DNA of 64,000 nt from Mesorhizobium ciceri biovar biserrulae WSM1271. GTDB taxonomy: Bacteria > Pseudomonadota > Alphaproteobacteria > Rhizobiales > Rhizobiaceae. Position 1 is the first letter of the stretch, and each line of letters starts with the position of its first letter. The notes under the pieces are model-generated. The model worked only from the letters and a program-made list of their open reading frames with translations. It did not search any database and was not told the origin of the DNA. The stretch lies in the NCBI RefSeq assembly GCF_000185905.1, contig NC_014923.1:806001-870000 (forward strand). The letters are read 5' to 3'. The translations under genes and the position numbers were made by a program. Shown here one piece after another: positions 17,669 to 26,523 of the stretch.

Positions 17669-19789
17669 ATGACCGAAGCAACGTCTGGAACATCAACCGA
17701 CGGCAAATCCGCCACCTTCCATCTGCCTGCCGTCGAAGAACAGGTCGAAGGGCTGCCGCCGGGCTTCGGCGACGGCCTTGCGGGCAAGGCCGCCTTTCTC
17801 ATCGCCGTCGCCTTTTCCGTGTTCCAGATCTATGTCGCCGCCTATGGCAGCATTCCGAGCCAGGTGGTGAGGGCCATGCATGTCGGCTTCCTGCTGCTGC
17901 TCGGCTTTGGTCTGATCGCCAATCTGCGCGCCAAGAGCATGCCGGCGAAAGCCGCGTTCTGGACGCTCGGGGCGCTCGGCTTCGGCACCGGCCTCTACAA
18001 TTGTGTGTTCTACACCGATCTCATCCGCCGCTCCGGCTTCCTGACCACGCCGGACCTCATCGTCGGCGCGGTGCTGGTGGTGCTGGTCTTCGAGGCAGCG
18101 CGGCGGCTGATGGGCCTGCCGCTGGCGGTCATCGCTTTCATCTTTCTCGCCTACTGCTTTTTCGGCAACCATTTGCCGCCGCCGCTCATCCATCGCGGCT
18201 ATGATTTCGCCCAGCTCGTCGACACCTTCGCCTACGGCACCGAAGGCATCTACGGCACGCCGATCTATGTCTCGGCCGCCTACATCTTCATCTTCGTCGT
18301 CTTTGCCGCCTTTCTAGAACGCGCCGGCATGATCGCGCTGTTCAACGATTTCGCGCTTGGCCTGGTCGGCTCGTGGCGCGGCGGCCCGGCGCAGGTCTGC
18401 GTGCTGTCCTCGGCGCTGATGGGCACCATTTCCGGCTCGGGCGTCGCCAATGTGGTGGCCAGCGGCCAGTTCACCATCCCGCTGATGAAGCGCTTCGGCT
18501 TCCGCTCGGCTTTTGCCGGCGCCGTCGAGGCGACCTCCTCGATGGGCGGCCAGATCATGCCGCCGGTAATGGGTGCGGTCGCCTTCATCATGGCCGAGAC
18601 GCTGAACGTGCCTTATGCCGAAGTGGTCAAGGCGGCGATCATCCCGGCGCTGCTCTATTTCGGCGCCTGCTTCTGGCAGGTGCATCTGGAAGCCGGCAAG
18701 GCGGGCCTGCACGGCATGGCCAAGGCCGAGCTGCCCAATCCGTGGGACGCGGTGCGGCAACACTGGCCGCTGGTGCTGCCGCTGGCCGCGCTCATCTACC
18801 TGCTGTTTGCCGGCTATACGCCGATCTTCGCCGGCACGATGGGCCTGGCGCTGACCATCGTGCTCATCCTCGGCACGCCGTTGGCGGCAGCGATCGGGCC
18901 GCTGGCCTTCCGCATCGTCTTCTGGATCGCGCTCGGGCTTGCCGCCGCTTCGTTCATGAAGTTCGGCGTCAACCTCCTCGGCCTGGTGATCGCCGCACTG
19001 GTCGTCGCCTGCTTCACGTTCAAGGGCGGCCGCGAGACATTGCAAATCTGTGTCGACTCGCTCGCCGAAGGCGCCAAGAACGCGCTGCCGGTCGGCATTG
19101 CCTGCGCCATTGTCGGCATCGTCATCGGCACGCTGACGCTGACCGGCATCGCTTCGACCTTCATCGGCTGGATCATCTCGATCGGCGAGGACAATCTGTT
19201 CCTGTCGCTGGTGCTGACCATGGTCACCTGCCTGGTGCTGGGCATGGGCATTCCCACCATTCCCAACTACATCATCACCTCGTCGCTGGCCGGGCCGGCG
19301 CTGCTCGAGCTTGGCGTGCCGCTGCTGGTCAGCCACATGTTCGTGTTCTATTTCGGCATCATGGCCGATTTGACGCCCCCGGTGGCGCTGGCGGCGTTCG
19401 CCGCCGCACCGATGGCCAGGGAAAGCGGCCTGAAAATCGGCATCCAGGCGACCAAGCTGGCCATTGCCGGCTTCGTCGTGCCGTTCATGGCGGTCTACAC
19501 GCCGGCGCTGATGCTGCAGGACGCAGGTCCGATCGCCGCCCAGTTCGGCTATCCCGTCGAGGTCGCCTACATCGTCGCAAAAGCGTGCATGGGCATCGTG
19601 CTGTGGGGTGCCGCCGCCGTCGGTTTTCTGGTCACCCGCATGGCGTGGTGGGAGCGGCTCGTCGCCTTCGCGGCCGGCGTGCTGCTGGTCGCCGCGGTGC
19701 CGCTCACCGACGAGGCCGGCTGGGTGCTGGCGCTGGCCTGGATCGGCTGGCACTGTTTTCGCGCGCGGCAGGCTTCAGTCAGAACATGA
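17669..19789 (+). CDS. TRAP transporter fused permease (DctQ-DctM) subunit
   Basis: 706 residues with many membrane helices. The first part is DctQ-like and includes AAYGSIPSQVVRAMHVGFLLLLGFGL; the main part is DctM-like, with LSSALMGTISGSGVANVVASGQFTIPLMKRFGF and ATSSMGGQIMPPVMGAVAFIMAETLNVPY. The second half repeats the pattern (LVLGMGIPTIPNYIITSSLAGPALLELG). Fused permeases are standard for TAXI systems. Uptake is driven by an ion gradient. Starts 14 bp after the binding protein; its stop overlaps the start of the DUF1850 gene (ATGA, 19786-19789). Confidence 0.93.
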   Translation: MTEATSGTSTDGKSATFHLPAVEEQVEGLPPGFGDGLAGKAAFLIAVAFSVFQIYVAAYGSIPSQVVRAMHVGFLLLLGFGLIANLRAKSMPAKAAFWTLGALGFGTGLYNCVFYTDLIRRSGFLTTPDLIVGAVLVVLVFEAARRLMGLPLAVIAFIFLAYCFFGNHLPPPLIHRGYDFAQLVDTFAYGTEGIYGTPIYVSAAYIFIFVVFAAFLERAGMIALFNDFALGLVGSWRGGPAQVCVLSSALMGTISGSGVANVVASGQFTIPLMKRFGFRSAFAGAVEATSSMGGQIMPPVMGAVAFIMAETLNVPYAEVVKAAIIPALLYFGACFWQVHLEAGKAGLHGMAKAELPNPWDAVRQHWPLVLPLAALIYLLFAGYTPIFAGTMGLALTIVLILGTPLAAAIGPLAFRIVFWIALGLAAASFMKFGVNLLGLVIAALVVACFTFKGGRETLQICVDSLAEGAKNALPVGIACAIVGIVIGTLTLTGIASTFIGWIISIGEDNLFLSLVLTMVTCLVLGMGIPTIPNYIITSSLAGPALLELGVPLLVSHMFVFYFGIMADLTPPVALAAFAAAPMARESGLKIGIQATKLAIAGFVVPFMAVYTPALMLQDAGPIAAQFGYPVEVAYIVAKACMGIVLWGAAAVGFLVTRMAWWERLVAFAAGVLLVAAVPLTDEAGWVLALAWIGWHCFRARQASVRT

Positions 19790-20169
19790 GCCTGTGCATC
19801 CTGGCCGCGGGCAAGACGGTAACGCTCTCCGTCGCCGCCTTCACGCTGTCCTGGACGCATTCGGTGGAACGGACGCGCTGGCAAGAAGACTGGAAGGTCA
19901 CGTCCTCCGGCCTGCGGGTGGTCGAAGCCCGGATCGAGGGCTCGGGCGCCGGCATGGAGCCACCGGAAGGCGCGGTGCTGAAGGAGGGTTGGTGGAGCTA
20001 TGCGCCTGATGTCGGCCCGCAGCGGCGCGTCGTGCTCGCCGCTTCAGGTGCAACCAGCGACGGCTGGACACTGTGCACGGTTCAGGGCTGCCGGGAATTG
20101 GGGAGGACGGCAGGCGGACCGATCGTGCTCGAGCCGTGCCGGCCGGATGGCACGAGCCAGCCGCGGTAG
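19786..20169 (+). CDS. DUF1850 protein linked to the TAXI-TRAP transporter
   Basis: 127 residues beginning MSLCILAAGKTVTLSVAAFT. The body LSWTHSVERTRWQEDW, then EARIEGSGAGMEPPEGAVL and WWSYAP, is the DUF1850 signature; the segment DGWTLCTVQGCRELG also fits. DUF1850 proteins are found beside TAXI-TRAP genes in many bacteria and are presumed to be small envelope proteins of the system; function unknown. The start is set by the ATGA overlap with the permease gene. Easy to miss because it is embedded in a longer open frame. Confidence 0.85.
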   Translation: MSLCILAAGKTVTLSVAAFTLSWTHSVERTRWQEDWKVTSSGLRVVEARIEGSGAGMEPPEGAVLKEGWWSYAPDVGPQRRVVLAASGATSDGWTLCTVQGCRELGRTAGGPIVLEPCRPDGTSQPR

Positions 20170-20184
20170 CGCATAGCCACACCC

Positions 20185-20646
20185 TCAGCCAAGGAACCGC
20201 TTGCGCAGCTCCGGAGAAGGAATGTCGCAAGCATCCTTCCTGCCGAACAGGGCGTAGCGGTTCCTGGCGATGCGATCATAGAGCCAACCACGCAGCGGGC
20301 GCGGCAACAGCAACAGTGCCTTGGCCGCCCGCCAAGGCCAGCCGAGTTCCGCCATGACGGCGACAAAACTGTCCAGCCGCGTGAAGGCGACGCCGTCGAT
20401 CAGGACGAGATTGGTTTCGTAAGAGTCGGTGCGCAGTCCATGCTTCCGGAACAGCGCTTCACCGAAGGGCGACTGCGCGGTGGCGAAGCGGAAACGGCCT
20501 TGGCGGTCGAGCCTGACCACCATGCGCACGAAACCGGAGCAGAGCACGCAGACGCCATCGAAAACGATCAATGGATGGCGTGAGTCGAGAACTGTTTCGA
20601 AGGGACGAGTTGACTGGGGTCGAACTGGTTGAGGATGGTCCGTCAC
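20185..20646 (-). CDS. DCC-family thiol-disulfide oxidoreductase-like protein (DUF393)
   Basis: 153 residues starting with GTG at 20646. The family name-giving motif appears as VFDGVCVLCSGFVRMVVRLDRQGRFRFA, with Cys-x-x-Cys in CVLC. The end LRGWLYDRIARNRYALFGRKDAC is typical as well. Predicted thioredoxin-like fold; substrates are unknown. It converges on the DUF1850 gene with a 15-bp gap. No partner on its own strand except the very small gene upstream at 20826. Confidence 0.88.
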   Translation of the reverse strand: MTDHPQPVRPQSTRPFETVLDSRHPLIVFDGVCVLCSGFVRMVVRLDRQGRFRFATAQSPFGEALFRKHGLRTDSYETNLVLIDGVAFTRLDSFVAVMAELGWPWRAAKALLLLPRPLRGWLYDRIARNRYALFGRKDACDIPSPELRKRFLG

Positions 20647-20825
20647 GCTGGCCTCGGCTGCTCGTGTCCTATGACACTAAGCCGGCCAGCGATGGTATCA
20701 AAGCCGTGGCGATGTCGCACGGCGCCTGTCGGCGAGAGCGGGACGCTCGGCGCGATAGGTGGTGGCGCGGGTAGAGGCGGCCGGCCTGCAGATCCGGCTG
20801 TTGTGGCGATTTTCGAAAGCCATGA

Positions 20826-20966
20826 TCAGTGCGCGCCCAGCGAGTTGCCGCGACGGGCGCAGGCCGGGCCGGGGCCGCGCATGTAATAGCGTTCGGGCCG
20901 GTAGGTCGGCGCGACGAATTCGCGGATGGCGGCGGCATAGCCGATGAGGTGCGCGAGGAAGTTCAT
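20826..20966 (-). CDS. Very small protein (46 aa), function unknown
   Basis: An ATG at 20966 opens 46 codons: MNFLAHLIGYAAAIREFVAP followed by a Pro/Arg/Gly-rich tail (TYRPERYYMRGPGPACARRG) and a stop at 20826. The N-terminus could form an amphipathic helix. AAGG lies close to the start (ACAAGGTAATG). Codon use is natural for this genome. No family known. It might be a DUF1127-like small protein by size and basic tail, but the DUF1127 motif is absent. Confidence 0.4.
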   Translation of the reverse strand: MNFLAHLIGYAAAIREFVAPTYRPERYYMRGPGPACARRGNSLGAH

Positions 20967-21343
20967 TACCTTGTCCCTGTCCCGATTTTCGGATGTCCCT
21001 TCCGAATTGCGGTCATCATAGCGTCGAGGCGTGAATAGTCGGTGAACGTGATGTTAATATCTGGTCGAAAATGCCTTGCTTCGTGGCTGGAATGCGGCTG
21101 ATTCGGGGTCTTTCCGTGCAGTTGGTTGGCATTCCGGCCAATGTGACTTCTGCATCACATATGTTTCGTTTGAATGTCGCCTGCGCGCGGTTCTGTTTCA
21201 ACTTTTGCCGAGCCCGCGAAATTTCCGTGCTGGCGGCCAGAACCACTCAGGCGGCCCCTTGGCATCCAGATCGGCGCGGGAGCGCGGAACTGGAGCGCGA
21301 TCTGTCCGTTCTCACCTTCATCTGGTTCTGAAGGGAAGATATC
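20967..21343. other. 377-bp stretch without a recognised gene
   Basis: This gap lies between the 46-codon gene and ku. Base composition is more AT-rich than in the neighbouring genes (e.g. around 21045-21175). No supported coding frame, RNA gene or repeat was found; it must contain the ku promoter. The ku ribosome-binding site is GAAGG near 21330. Confidence 0.5.
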
Positions 21344-22213
21344 ATGGCGCCGCGTCCGGCCTGGAGAGGCTATCTGAAGCTTTCGCTGGTCACCTGTGCC
21401 GTCGAACTGACCAATGTCGTCACCCATACGGAGCGGGTCTCGTTTCGCATTCTCAACCGCAAGACCGGCAACACGGTGAAGCGCCTCTATGTCGATGCCG
21501 AAACCGGCAAGCCGTTGGAGGAGGAGGACGAGATCAAGGGTTATGAACTCGACGATGGCAATTTCATCCATATCGAGGAAGACGAGATCGAGGCGGTGCA
21601 GATCGAATCCTCGCACACGATGGCGCTCGACGGCTTCGTCGACAAAGCTTCGATCCAGCAGATCTATCTCGACACGCCCTACTATGTGGCGCCGGCCGAT
21701 AAGGTGTCGGAAGAGGCGTTCGCCGTCATTCGCGATGCGATGGCGGGCAAGAAGATGGCCGGGCTGGCGCGTATCGTGCTCTACCGACGCGAACGGCCGG
21801 TGGTGATCGAACCGCTCGGCAAGGGCATGGTGCTGACGACGCTGCGCTACGACAACACGGTGCGGCAACCGGACACCGTCTTCGGCGACATCGAGCCCGT
21901 GAAGACCGATCAGGAGATGACCGATCTGGCCGAGTTGATCATCGACAAGAAGAAGACGAAGTTCGATCCCTCGAAATTCGACGACAAATACGAGGACGCG
22001 CTGCTGGAGCTGATCCGCGCCAAGAAGGCCGGCCACAAGGCGCCGAAGGCCAAGGCGGCGCCCAAACCTTCCAATGTCGTCAATCTGTTCGACGCGCTGA
22101 AGAAGAGCCTGTCGGACTCCGGGTCATCGAAAACATCTTCGTCGGCGAAGGCCAGGCCAGCGGCCAAACGCGCCAAGTCGAAAGCCAGCGCGCCCAAACG
22201 CAAATCGGCGTGA
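21344..22213 (+). CDS. ku: Non-homologous end joining protein Ku
   Basis: 289 residues. Homodimeric ring protein that binds DNA ends and recruits LigD. Opens MAPRPAWRGYLKLSLVTCAVEL; family segments include RVSFRILNRKTGNTVKRLYVD, GYELDDGNFIHIEEDEIEAV, and LYRRERPVVIEPLGKGMVLTTLRY. The C-terminus (from about residue 225) is a Lys/Ala/Ser-rich tail ending APKRKSA, as in rhizobial Ku proteins, where basic tails help DNA binding. ligD starts 13 bp later, so this is a two-gene NHEJ operon. Confidence 0.95.
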   Translation: MAPRPAWRGYLKLSLVTCAVELTNVVTHTERVSFRILNRKTGNTVKRLYVDAETGKPLEEEDEIKGYELDDGNFIHIEEDEIEAVQIESSHTMALDGFVDKASIQQIYLDTPYYVAPADKVSEEAFAVIRDAMAGKKMAGLARIVLYRRERPVVIEPLGKGMVLTTLRYDNTVRQPDTVFGDIEPVKTDQEMTDLAELIIDKKKTKFDPSKFDDKYEDALLELIRAKKAGHKAPKAKAAPKPSNVVNLFDALKKSLSDSGSSKTSSSAKARPAAKRAKSKASAPKRKSA

Positions 22214-22226
22214 GGAACCCCAACGG

Positions 22227-24740
22227 ATGGCCAGCCTCGAACAATATCACTCCAAGCGCGATTTCAAGAAAACCGCCGAACCGGCCGGCAAGGTCGCCCG
22301 GACCAAGCAGGGCGAGGCCGGCGGCATCTTCGTCATCCACAAGCATGCCGCGACGCGGTTGCATTACGACTTGCGGCTCGAGCATGATGGCGTGCTGTGG
22401 AGTTGGGCGGTGACGCGCGGCCCGAGCCTCGACCCGCATGAGAAGCGACTGGCTGTCCATGTCGAGGATCACCCGATCGACTATGCGCCGTTCGAAGGCA
22501 CCATTCCCAAGGGCGAATATGGCGGCGGTTCGGTTATCGTTTGGGACGAGGGCACCTGGATTCCCGAGATCGACCCGGCCAAGGCGATGAAAAAGGGCCA
22601 TATCAGCTTCGAGCTCAGGGGACACAAGCTGCATGGGGCATGGCATCTGGTGCGGCTGAAGCCGCGTGCGGGTGAAAAGCGCGACAACTGGCTGCTGATC
22701 AAGTCGGACGATGCCGCAGCGCGTCCCGGCGAGGACATCCTCAAGGAAGCGCCTGAATCGGTGAAATCGGGCCTGACCATCGAGGAGGTCGGCGAGGGCA
22801 AGACCGCGAAGGGCGAGAAGCCGAAAGTCTGGCATTCCAACAAGCCGGCCGCCGTCAAGACAAAAGCCGGCAAACGCCTCGACTTTATCGAGCCGCAGCT
22901 GGCCACGCTCGAGCGCGATGCGCCGCCGGGCAAGGACTGGCTGCATGAGGTGAAGTTCGACGGCTATCGCATGCAGGCGCAGATCGCCGGCACCGATGTG
23001 CGGCTGCTGACCCGCACCGGCCTCGACTGGACGAAGAAATTCGGCGGCGAGATCGTCGCGGAGTTGGCCGGGCTGAAGTGCAGCGACGCCATCCTCGATG
23101 GCGAGGTGGTGGTGTTGGCCGACAGTGGTGTTTCGTCCTTCGCGCTGCTGCAGCAAGACCTGTCGGCGAAGCGGACCAATCGTTTCATCTATTACGTGTT
23201 CGACCTGATGCGCCTCGATGGAAGGGATTTGCGGCGCGAGCCGCTGGTCGAGCGCAAGCAGGCCTTGCAGGAACTGCTCGGCGAACACTCCGACAATGCG
23301 GCGGTCCGCTTCAGCGACCATTTCGCCGAACCCGGCAAGATCATGCTTGAGCATGCCTGCCGGATGGGCCTGGAAGGCGTCGTCTCCAAGCGTGCCGATG
23401 CACCGTACCGCAGCGGCCGCGGCCCAACCTGGGTGAAGTCGAAATGCACGGCGCGGCAGGAGTTCGTCATTGGCGGCTACCTGCCGTCGGACAAGACCGG
23501 GCGCGGCCTGCGCTCGATCCTGGTCGGCTTCCACGAGGGCGGCAAGCTGCATTATGCCGGCCGCGTCGGCACTGGTTTTTCGGGCAAGGGCGCCAATGAG
23601 CTGAAGGCAAAACTCGATGCGTTGACGGCAAAATCATCGCCCTTCTCCACCGCCGTGCCGAAGGGCAAGGGCCTGGTCTGGGTCAAGCCTGAACTTGTCG
23701 GCGAAGTGGAGTTTCGCAGCTGGACCTCGGACCGTATAATACGCCACGCCTCGTTCCAGGGGTTGCGCGAGGACAAGCCGGCGGAGGAAGTCGTGCAGGA
23801 AAAGCCCAAAGCGGCGACAGGCATGCCATCGACAGGCAAGAGCACGGCCAAGCCGGCATCAGGCGGCAAAGCCGCCGGGTCGATGACGACCACGGTCAAA
23901 CTCTCGCATCCCGACAAGCTGCTGTGGCCGGACGAAAACATATCCAAGCAGGGCCTGCTCGACCATTACGCACAGGTTTGGCCGCGCATGGAACAGTTCG
24001 TGGTCAACCGGCCGCTCAGCCTGGTGCGGGCGCCGGACGGTGTCGGCGGCCAGCGTTTCTTCCAGAAGCATGCCTCGGCTGGCATGAGCGACAAGATCGC
24101 GCGCATGAAGGACCCGACCGACGGCGAGGAAATCCTGTTCATCCGGGATTTCGATGGTGTTGCCGCACTGGTCCAGTATGGCGTGGTCGAGATCCACATC
24201 TGGGGGTGCACGATCGATGAGATCGAGAAGCCCGACCAGATCATCTTCGATCTCGATCCCGATGAAGGTGTCGATGTGAAGGCGGTCCGCGAGGCGGCAC
24301 TCGATATCCGGGGCAAGCTCGACGAGCTGTCGCTGCCGAATTTCGTCAAGACCTCGGGCGGCAAGGGCTATCACGTGCTGGTGCCGCTGAAACCGGCGGC
24401 GGATTGGGATGCGGTGAAGGGCTTCGCCCATGACTTTGCCCGCGCGTTGGAGCAGGGTGCCCCCGACCGCTACACGGCGACGCTGTCGAAAAAAGCGCGC
24501 ACGGGAAAGATCTTCGTCGACTATCTGCGCAACGGCAGGGGCTCGACGACGGTCGCGCCCTATTCCTCGCGCGCCAAGAAGGGCGCCACCGTGTCGATGC
24601 CGGTGACCTGGCCAGAGATCGAGGCCGGCTTGCCGCCGAACGCTTTCCCGATCGGCGACAAGACGACGCTGAAGCAGCTGGCGAAAGCCGATCCGTGGAG
24701 GGAATTTTTCAAGCAGGGGAAGACGTTGAAGCGGGGGTAG
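22227..24740 (+). CDS. ligD: DNA ligase D, three-domain (phosphoesterase-ligase-polymerase)
   Basis: 837 residues. Domains in order: 3'-phosphoesterase (about 1-190; FVIHKHAATRLHYDLRLEHDG, GTIPKGEYGGG), ATP-dependent ligase (about 215-520; adenylated Lys243 in EVKFDGYRMQ, ILDGEVVVL, EGVVSKRADAPYRSGR, WVKSKCTARQEFVIGGY), and archaeo-eukaryotic-primase-type polymerase (about 555-837; LSHPDKLLWPDENISKQGLLDHY, IIFDLDPDEGVD, SGGKGYHVLVPL). It prepares, fills and seals broken ends together with Ku. The domain order PE-LIG-POL differs from the mycobacterial POL-PE-LIG. Confidence 0.96.
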   Translation: MASLEQYHSKRDFKKTAEPAGKVARTKQGEAGGIFVIHKHAATRLHYDLRLEHDGVLWSWAVTRGPSLDPHEKRLAVHVEDHPIDYAPFEGTIPKGEYGGGSVIVWDEGTWIPEIDPAKAMKKGHISFELRGHKLHGAWHLVRLKPRAGEKRDNWLLIKSDDAAARPGEDILKEAPESVKSGLTIEEVGEGKTAKGEKPKVWHSNKPAAVKTKAGKRLDFIEPQLATLERDAPPGKDWLHEVKFDGYRMQAQIAGTDVRLLTRTGLDWTKKFGGEIVAELAGLKCSDAILDGEVVVLADSGVSSFALLQQDLSAKRTNRFIYYVFDLMRLDGRDLRREPLVERKQALQELLGEHSDNAAVRFSDHFAEPGKIMLEHACRMGLEGVVSKRADAPYRSGRGPTWVKSKCTARQEFVIGGYLPSDKTGRGLRSILVGFHEGGKLHYAGRVGTGFSGKGANELKAKLDALTAKSSPFSTAVPKGKGLVWVKPELVGEVEFRSWTSDRIIRHASFQGLREDKPAEEVVQEKPKAATGMPSTGKSTAKPASGGKAAGSMTTTVKLSHPDKLLWPDENISKQGLLDHYAQVWPRMEQFVVNRPLSLVRAPDGVGGQRFFQKHASAGMSDKIARMKDPTDGEEILFIRDFDGVAALVQYGVVEIHIWGCTIDEIEKPDQIIFDLDPDEGVDVKAVREAALDIRGKLDELSLPNFVKTSGGKGYHVLVPLKPAADWDAVKGFAHDFARALEQGAPDRYTATLSKKARTGKIFVDYLRNGRGSTTVAPYSSRAKKGATVSMPVTWPEIEAGLPPNAFPIGDKTTLKQLAKADPWREFFKQGKTLKRG

Positions 24741-24770
24741 TTCGCGCAATTTGCCAGCGCAGCGATCCTT

Positions 24771-24793
24771 CGCGCCCCCTCTGGCCTGCCGGC
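24771..24793. repeat. Solitary half-arm of the type A palindromic element
   Basis: CGCGCCCCCTCTGGCCTGCC at 24771-24790 matches the outer arm of the repeat at 8189-8348, but no opposite arm follows. It lies between the convergent ends of ligD and the ArsR-type gene and looks like a remnant left by decay. Confidence 0.6.
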
Positions 24794-24816
24794 GTGACGA
24801 AATCAGCGTCGGCCTC

Positions 24817-25491
24817 TCAGCTCAGAAACACCTTCTCGAAAGCCTGCTTGCCCGGCAGCGAGAAAATCACCGCGCGGCTGTCCTTCTCGCGGCGCGCCCA
24901 TTTCTCGGCAAGGATCTTGTCGAGGATGGCGGCGCCCAGCGTGCCGGCGAGGTGCGAACGGCGCACGCTCCAGTCGAGGCAGGCGCGGCATACCGGCCGG
25001 CGCGGCTTGGTGTAGACGTCGATGCCGATCGCGGCGAAATGCGAAGCCGCCGATGGCCCGAGCCTGATCTCTTGTTCGTCGCGGACCAGTACGTTCTTGG
25101 CGACGAGCCGGTCGAGCATCGCCACTGCCTGCTCGCCGGCGAGGTGATCGTAGCAGACGCGCGCCACGCGCATCGCTGCATCGCGCGGACCCGGCCGCAC
25201 ACGCTTTGGACCGACGGCTTCCGCGACGCCTGTGATGGCTTCGATCATGCCCGCCACCTGCGGTCCGGCGAGGCCGTAATAGCGATGCCGGCCCTGGCTC
25301 GCCACCGTGAGCAGCCCACCTTCCATCAGTTTGCCCAGGTGCGAGCTGGCGGTCGGCAGCGAGACGCCGGCCTCGAGCGCCAGCTCGCTTGCCGTCAGCG
25401 CCGTGCCGCCCATCAGGGCATTTAGCATGTTTGCCCGTGCCGGGTCGCCGACCAGGCTGGCGATGCGGGCGATGTCGGGTCCTTCGCGCAT
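24817..25491 (-). CDS. ArsR-family winged-helix transcriptional regulator
   Basis: 224 residues. The N-terminal 90 residues are an ArsR-type winged helix (IARIASLVGDPARANMLNALMGG, SELALEAGVSLPTASSHLGKLMEGGLLTVASQGRHRYYGL). The rest is a helical domain with CRACLDWSVRRSHLAGTLGAAI, a pattern shared by larger ArsR-type regulators of unknown ligand; the two cysteines could sense metal or redox, which is only a guess. It is divergent, with a 68-bp gap, from a DUF1127-NIPSNAP-ABM gene run that it probably controls. Confidence 0.88.
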   Translation of the reverse strand: MREGPDIARIASLVGDPARANMLNALMGGTALTASELALEAGVSLPTASSHLGKLMEGGLLTVASQGRHRYYGLAGPQVAGMIEAITGVAEAVGPKRVRPGPRDAAMRVARVCYDHLAGEQAVAMLDRLVAKNVLVRDEQEIRLGPSAASHFAAIGIDVYTKPRRPVCRACLDWSVRRSHLAGTLGAAILDKILAEKWARREKDSRAVIFSLPGKQAFEKVFLS

Positions 25492-25559
25492 AGTTCGTTC
25501 CTCATCGAAGCGTTCTTGTCAGATAATCACTATTCTCCGGTGAGATCAAGGAGACGACG

Positions 25560-25775
25560 ATGGCCGCACGAACCGCTTTCCCCTCAACCCCGCTCCACAG
25601 CCGTCGGTTCTTCCCGTTCGTCAGCTGGTTGCGTTCGCGGCTGCTGGCCCGCTGGTATGGCCGCCATCTGCAGCGTCTCGACCTTGCCGAGATCGACGAC
25701 CATCAGCTGCGCGACCTTGGCCTGACGCGGCAAGAGGTGCGCCGCGAATGCGCGAAGTCCTTCTGGCAGCCCTAG
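25560..25775 (+). CDS. DUF1127 small protein
   Basis: 71 residues ending with the family motif LAEIDDHQLRDLGLTRQEVRRECAKSFWQP. DUF1127 proteins are short, basic, and common in rhizobia; some act with small RNAs or in stress and phosphate responses, but this member is unassigned. Good ribosome-binding site (AAGGAGA) before the ATG at 25560. Directly opposite the ArsR-type regulator, so probably its target. Confidence 0.85.
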   Translation: MAARTAFPSTPLHSRRFFPFVSWLRSRLLARWYGRHLQRLDLAEIDDHQLRDLGLTRQEVRRECAKSFWQP

Positions 25776-25839
25776 CAGACCAGTCGGCACGACGTTTCGA
25801 TGCCGTTCAACCTATTGACGCAGCCCCGAGGAGACCACA

Positions 25840-26172
25840 ATGACCATCACCTGCTTCATCCGCTACGAGATCGACCCGTTCGGCAAGGCCGCCTTCGAGG
25901 AGTATGCGCGCAACTGGGGCCAGGCCATTCCGCGCTGCGGCGCCGATCTGATCGGCTATTACGCGCCGCATGAGGGCTCGGCGACGACCGCCTATGCGGC
26001 CTATAACATCGAAAGCCTGGCCGCCTACGAAGCCTATCGCGCCCGGCTTGCCGCCGATCCCGCCGGCAAGGCAAACTACGAGTTCGCGAAACGCGAGAGA
26101 TTCATCCTGAAGGAGGATCGCATGTTCCTGAAACTGGCCTCAGGCCCGCACGCGAAACTGGTGCTGCCGTGA
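25840..26172 (+). CDS. NIPSNAP family protein
   Basis: 110 residues with the ferredoxin-like NIPSNAP pattern: MTITCFIRYEIDPFGKAAFEEYARNW, CGADLIGYYAPHEGSATTAYAAYNI, and AYEAYRARLAADPAG. The biochemical function of bacterial NIPSNAP proteins is unknown; their dimeric alpha-beta barrel fold is shared with the ABM family encoded next. Ribosome-binding site GAGGAGA before the ATG. The stop overlaps the GTG start of the ABM gene. Confidence 0.88.
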   Translation: MTITCFIRYEIDPFGKAAFEEYARNWGQAIPRCGADLIGYYAPHEGSATTAYAAYNIESLAAYEAYRARLAADPAGKANYEFAKRERFILKEDRMFLKLASGPHAKLVLP

Positions 26173-26513
26173 TTGCCGTCATCTTCGAGGTCGAGCCGGC
26201 GGAGGGTCGGCGCGATGCCTATCTGAGCATCGCCGCGGACCTGCGTCCGCTGCTCGACGGCATTGACGGCTTTCTCTCTATCGAGCGTTTTCAGAGTCTG
26301 GCCGATCCGAACCGCATCCTGTCGCTGTCGTTCTGGCGAGATGAGGAAGCCGTGAAGGACTGGCGCAACACCGAGGAACACCGGCAGGCGCAGAAGGCCG
26401 GTCGCGGCGGCATCTTTGCCGGCTACCGATTGCGCATCGCCCATGTCGTGAGGGACTATGGGCTGACGGAAAGGGACGAGGCGCCGGCCGACAGTCGGGC
26501 GGTGAATGGGTGA
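26169..26513 (+). CDS. Antibiotic biosynthesis monooxygenase (ABM) domain protein
   Basis: 114 residues starting with GTG at 26169 inside the NIPSNAP stop (GTGA). ABM-type features: IAVIFEVEPAEGRRDAYLSIAADLRPLLDGIDGFLSIERFQSL in outline, followed by ILSLSFWRDEEAVKDWRNTEEHRQAQ, the usual W-x-E-H-R region. Such proteins include heme- and quinol-acting monooxygenases; nothing shows the substrate here. Likely the last gene of the unit starting with the DUF1127 gene. It converges on mbfA with a 10-bp gap. Confidence 0.88.
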   Translation: MIAVIFEVEPAEGRRDAYLSIAADLRPLLDGIDGFLSIERFQSLADPNRILSLSFWRDEEAVKDWRNTEEHRQAQKAGRGGIFAGYRLRIAHVVRDYGLTERDEAPADSRAVNG

Positions 26514-26523
26514 GTGAGGCTAC

